Of a stretch of 64,000 nt of DNA, positions 60,986 to 64,000 are shown one piece after another. Each line of letters opens with the position of its first letter. Positions within the stretch are counted from its first letter, which is position 1. This stretch comes from Paenibacillus sp. 32O-W (GTDB lineage Bacteria > Bacillota > Bacilli > Paenibacillales > NBRC-103111), in contig NZ_VEGP01000004.1 of the NCBI RefSeq assembly GCF_007679495.1, forward strand, positions 1 through 64,000, given 5' to 3'. The notes under the pieces are model-generated. The model was not told the origin of the DNA and ran no database searches. It saw only the letters and a list, made by a program, of their open reading frames with translations. The translations under genes were made by a program, and so were the position numbers.

Positions 60986-62605
60986 GTGACGGAAAAGCGG
61001 AATTGGAAGTGGGCAGACGATCCGAATTTAAACAAGATGGAGCTTACCAAGCTGGAGAAGGACGGTCTGGATGTTATCGAAACGATAATCGACAAGTACT
61101 CGAAGGAGGGCTGGCAATCGATCGAGCCGTCGGATCTGGACCGGTTCAAATGGGCGGGTATCTACCAGCAGCGGCCCAAGGACGGCCACTTCATGATGCG
61201 GGTTCGCATTCCGGGAGGAGTGCTGTCGCATGAGCAGGCGGATGCCTTGGCGGGCATTGCCGAGGACTACGGACGGGATTTGATCGATGTGACGACCCGC
61301 CAGGCTATTCAGTATCATTGGCTGACTGTAGAGAGCCTCCCGGACATCTTCGAACGGTTGGCTTCTGTCGGGTTGTCCTCTTTCGAAGCTTGCGGGGATT
61401 GTCCCCGGACCATTGTAGGCAATCCGCTGGCAGGGATCGATCCGCATGAGGTATTGGATACGAGGCCGATTGTGGCCGAGTTGGAGAAGTTTTTTCTGGG
61501 CAATCGGGATTTCTCCAACCTGCCGCGCAAATATAAAATGTCCATCTCGGCCAACGTGTACAACACGGGCCATGCGCAAATCAATGACCTGGCTTTTACC
61601 CCGGCCCGCAAGACGATTAACGGCAAGGAAGAGATCGGTTTTCACGTGTGGGTCGGAGGCGGATTGTCGACCAAGCCGCATATGGCCCGGCAGCTCGACG
61701 TCTTCTGCCTCCCGGAGGATGTCGTTCGGGTAGCCGCCGGAGTCACTACCATCTTCCGTGACTTCGGCTACCGGCATAAGCGGACTCACGCCCGCCTGAA
61801 GTATCTCGTCGCCGATTGGGGGCCGGAGAAGTTCCGCGAGGAATTGGTCCGGGTCACCGGCGAGCTGCAGAGCCGTGGGGAGGATTTAATCCGGGGCTGG
61901 AATGCCGGATATTTCTACGGGATTCATGAGCAGAAGCAGAAGGGGCTGTATTACGCCGGACTGTCCGTTCCCGTCGGAAGAATGAATGCGGCGGAGATGC
62001 GTGAGCTGGCCCGTCTGGCTCGCGAATACGGGGACGGGACCATCGGAACGTGCAATTCGCAGAACGTCCTGATCCGCCAGATTCCGGCCGACAAGGTGGA
62101 AGCCTTCAAGGAGGAGTCTCTCATTGTCAACCGTTTCCGGTTAACGCCCAATACGTTCGTCGGCTATGCGGTCTCTTGCACAGGGATCGAGTACTGCAAT
62201 CTCGCCGTCGTCGAGACGAAGGAAAGAATGAGGGCGCTCGCTGAGTATTTGGACGAAACGGTGGAATTGGATACGCCGCTCCGCATCCATATGGTCGGCT
62301 GCCCTAATTCCTGCGGACAGCATCAGATTGCCGATATCGGACTGCAGGGGGCGCTGGTGAGAACACCGGATGGTATGGTGGACGCCTTTGATGTCCATGT
62401 TGGCGGTACGTTGGAAGGCGAAGCGCGGTTTAACCGCAAGCTCAAGATCAGGGTGGATGTGAACCGGTTGGGCCCTTTCCTGGCGCAGTTGATAGGCGCC
62501 TATAAGGAAGAACGGCTCGAAGGGGAGACCTATTGGCAGTATGTGGAGCGAGTCGGGATCGAGACGATTCAGAGCCAGGCCGACAGTATTTTGACACCTG
62601 CTTGA
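60986..62605 (+). CDS. siroheme-dependent sulfite/nitrite reductase
   Basis: A 539-residue NirA/CysI-type reductase carrying siroheme coupled to a 4Fe-4S cluster; six-electron reduction of sulfite to sulfide or nitrite to ammonia, with ferredoxin as likely donor. The cluster cysteines are Cys398 and Cys404 (SCTGIEYCNLAVVE) and Cys439 and Cys443 (GCPNSCGQHQ). Two ferredoxin-like repeats (GHFMMRVRIPGGVLSHEQAD and GLYYAGLSVPVGRM) and VTTRQAIQYHWL are standard. GTG start. The sulfate transporter upstream favours sulfite as substrate, but nitrite is not excluded. Confidence 0.9.
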   Translation: MTEKRNWKWADDPNLNKMELTKLEKDGLDVIETIIDKYSKEGWQSIEPSDLDRFKWAGIYQQRPKDGHFMMRVRIPGGVLSHEQADALAGIAEDYGRDLIDVTTRQAIQYHWLTVESLPDIFERLASVGLSSFEACGDCPRTIVGNPLAGIDPHEVLDTRPIVAELEKFFLGNRDFSNLPRKYKMSISANVYNTGHAQINDLAFTPARKTINGKEEIGFHVWVGGGLSTKPHMARQLDVFCLPEDVVRVAAGVTTIFRDFGYRHKRTHARLKYLVADWGPEKFREELVRVTGELQSRGEDLIRGWNAGYFYGIHEQKQKGLYYAGLSVPVGRMNAAEMRELARLAREYGDGTIGTCNSQNVLIRQIPADKVEAFKEESLIVNRFRLTPNTFVGYAVSCTGIEYCNLAVVETKERMRALAEYLDETVELDTPLRIHMVGCPNSCGQHQIADIGLQGALVRTPDGMVDAFDVHVGGTLEGEARFNRKLKIRVDVNRLGPFLAQLIGAYKEERLEGETYWQYVERVGIETIQSQADSILTPA

Positions 62606-62693
62606 CGGAGCTTCGGAAAGTTTCTTGGACGATTACGATTCGTTGGAAAACTGCATCATCATATTTACGATACCTAAAAAGGAGGCATGGCTG

Positions 62694-62933
62694 ATGCCGG
62701 AACAGCACACCGAGCCCTATTTGTATAAACTGGAAGCCATCTTGTCCCGGGAAAGGTTAATGACCGTCGTCGTCGTCTCATCCTCGGACGAGAAGGCTTT
62801 CACCTATGCGGAAAATCAACTGCTGCGGTACACGGTCGAACCGCCGGAAATCCGGTCGCTCGGAATTGTCGAGAAGAAGCCTCTCGGCCGAGACGGGGTC
62901 GGCTACTCGATTGAAACGCTGCAGTTCGATTAA
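62694..62933 (+). CDS. DUF3906-like small protein
   Basis: A 79-residue soluble protein: YLYKLEAILSRERLMTVVVV, SSDEKAFTYAENQLLRYTVE and IRSLGIVEKKPLGRDGVGYS. It matches what I remember of the DUF3906 family, found beside siroheme/nitrite-reductase genes in Bacillota. ATG 62694 has AAAGGAGG eight bases upstream and is chosen; the open frame begins at 62625. Between the reductase and the methyltransferase, it is presumably co-transcribed. Function unknown. Confidence 0.7.
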   Translation: MPEQHTEPYLYKLEAILSRERLMTVVVVSSSDEKAFTYAENQLLRYTVEPPEIRSLGIVEKKPLGRDGVGYSIETLQFD

Positions 62934-63035
62934 TCAAACTACCAGAGACATGGGGCGCTTGCTGCTTAAATCCACTCGGAGCCTGAGGCGGCTAAGCGGT
63001 GCAAAGTGAAGAAGCCATGGGAAAGGAGCCGGAGC

Positions 63036-64000
63036 ATGAAGGCCGGGAAAGTATACTTTATCGGAGCGGGACCGGGGGATCCCGGCTTGATTCCGTTAAA
63101 AGGGATCAAAGCGTTGGAGGAAGCCCAGGTGGTCGTCTATGACCGGTTGGCGTCCCCCCAATTGTTGGCCTATGTGAAGCAGGGCGCCCGCTTCGTGTTT
63201 TGCGGCAAGGAAGCGGGAAAGCATTCGATGGCACAGGAGGAAATTAACGAAATCCTCGTCCGTGAAGCTCTGCGCGGGAAAAAGGTAGCCAGGTTGAAGG
63301 GCGGGGATCCGAGCATCTACGGCCGGGTGGGAGAAGAGGCGGAGGCTTGCGCCAGACATGGGATTCCGTTCGAAATTGTCCCCGGCGTCACTTCCGGCAT
63401 CGCAGCGGCTTCTTATGCCGGTATTCCGCTCACCCACCGCGAATGGAGCTCGAATACGGCCTTCGTCACCGGGCATCGCTGCGCGGGCAATGAGGGGAAG
63501 GAGACGAATTGGCAGGCAGCCTCCGGCTTCGACACCCTCGTGGTCTATATGGGGGTGAAGAATTTGCCGTATATTCGGCAGCGGCTGATTGAATGCGGCA
63601 AGCCCCCGGCCACCCCGGCAGCGCTGGTCCGGTGGGGAACGACCGGCGATCAGCGTACGCTCGCCGGCACCCTTGATAATATCGCCTCCAAGGCGCAGGA
63701 GGCGAACTTCGAGGCGCCGGCGATCCTGATCATCGGTGAGGTGGTCCGGCTTAGGGAAACTCTTGGCTGGTACGAACAAAAGCCGTTATTCGGCCGCAAA
63801 GTGCTGTTGTTTCAATCCGAACCTGCTACTCGGGGGGACGGCCGGCTTCTCGAGCAATGGGGCGCCGAGACGGCGGAGGTTCCGGTCCTTCCGGAACCCG
63901 CATTGGAAGCGGAACGAGTACTCCAGGCTGCGGAGTCCAGCGATTGGATCGTGTTTGCGGATGTATGGGAGGTGCAGTTTTTCTTCCAAGCCTTGCATGC
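63036..64000 (+). CDS. uroporphyrinogen-III C-methyltransferase fused to uroporphyrinogen-III synthase, partial
   Basis: The frame is open from ATG 63036 to the window end (321 codons seen), with AAAGGAG upstream. Residues 1-245 are a SAM-dependent SumT/CobA methyltransferase converting uroporphyrinogen III to precorrin-2: VYFIGAGPGDPGLIPLKG, RLKGGDPSIYGRVGEEAEAC, VPGVTSGIAAASYAGIPLTH and FVTGHR are complete. From about residue 249 a second domain starts (KPLFGRKVLLFQSEPA), resembling the N-terminus of HemD-type synthase; the rest is outside the window. Supplies the precursor for the siroheme genes upstream. Confidence 0.9.
   Translation, partial: MKAGKVYFIGAGPGDPGLIPLKGIKALEEAQVVVYDRLASPQLLAYVKQGARFVFCGKEAGKHSMAQEEINEILVREALRGKKVARLKGGDPSIYGRVGEEAEACARHGIPFEIVPGVTSGIAAASYAGIPLTHREWSSNTAFVTGHRCAGNEGKETNWQAASGFDTLVVYMGVKNLPYIRQRLIECGKPPATPAALVRWGTTGDQRTLAGTLDNIASKAQEANFEAPAILIIGEVVRLRETLGWYEQKPLFGRKVLLFQSEPATRGDGRLLEQWGAETAEVPVLPEPALEAERVLQAAESSDWIVFADVWEVQFFFQALH

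Overview
The window looks like chromosomal DNA of a Paenibacillus-like member of the Bacillota. Pointers are strong GGAGG-type ribosome binding sites, frequent GTG/TTG starts, YesM/YesN two-component pairs, Lpl/Ytc-type sugar permeases without their own ATPase, PadR-HAAS-DUF4097 and AraM-type genes, a holin-like type I toxin and moderately high GC. No tRNA, rRNA or CRISPR array was seen. Names rest on reading the proteins by eye; no database search was run.

Layout. 1-2.7 kb: a small mobile-DNA region with two overlapping tyrosine recombinases on the minus strand, inverted-repeat sites in their upstream region, and two DnaA-box sequences beyond their 3' end. 3.3-16.6 kb: a YesMN-type two-component system, a three-gene sugar importer, and three paralogous FAD-dependent oxidoreductases, one unusually long. 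16.9-18.6 kb: padR, HAAS-domain and DUF4097 genes. 18.8-21.6 kb (minus): AraC regulator, Gfo/Idh/MocA oxidoreductase and TIM-barrel isomerase. 22.3-27.1 kb: OmpR-type two-component system, MMPL transporter and a small membrane protein.

27.6-39.3 kb is the clearest pathway. A seven-TM histidine kinase and LuxR-type regulator are divergent from a sugar ABC importer, followed by a Cys-type sulfatase, a PL8 chondroitin-ABC-type lyase and a GH88 unsaturated glucuronyl hydrolase. Together they read as a sulfated glycosaminoglycan utilization locus: the lyase cuts the polymer, the importer takes up oligosaccharides, and the hydrolase and sulfatase trim them. 39.7-44.4 kb follows with a LacI regulator, an FucI-type isomerase and an AraB-type ribulokinase, which fits D-arabinose (or a related sugar) entering as D-ribulose 5-phosphate.

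44.8-54.5 kb is mixed: Nudix hydrolase, an IF-3 paralogue, an anti-sigma-like protein next to a broken ECF sigma gene, 6-phosphogluconolactonase, glycerol-1-phosphate dehydrogenase, a DMT exporter and a type I toxin-antitoxin module too small for normal gene calling. 54.6-64 kb is a sulfur/nitrogen assimilation block: a palindromic operator and terminator, sulfate ABC transporter, siroheme synthesis genes, a siroheme sulfite/nitrite reductase and a SumT-HemD fusion running off the window. Intergenic DNA is rich in repeats: a 3 x 120 bp tandem array with dispersed relatives, and a 93 bp element present as inverted copies 15.5 kb apart.
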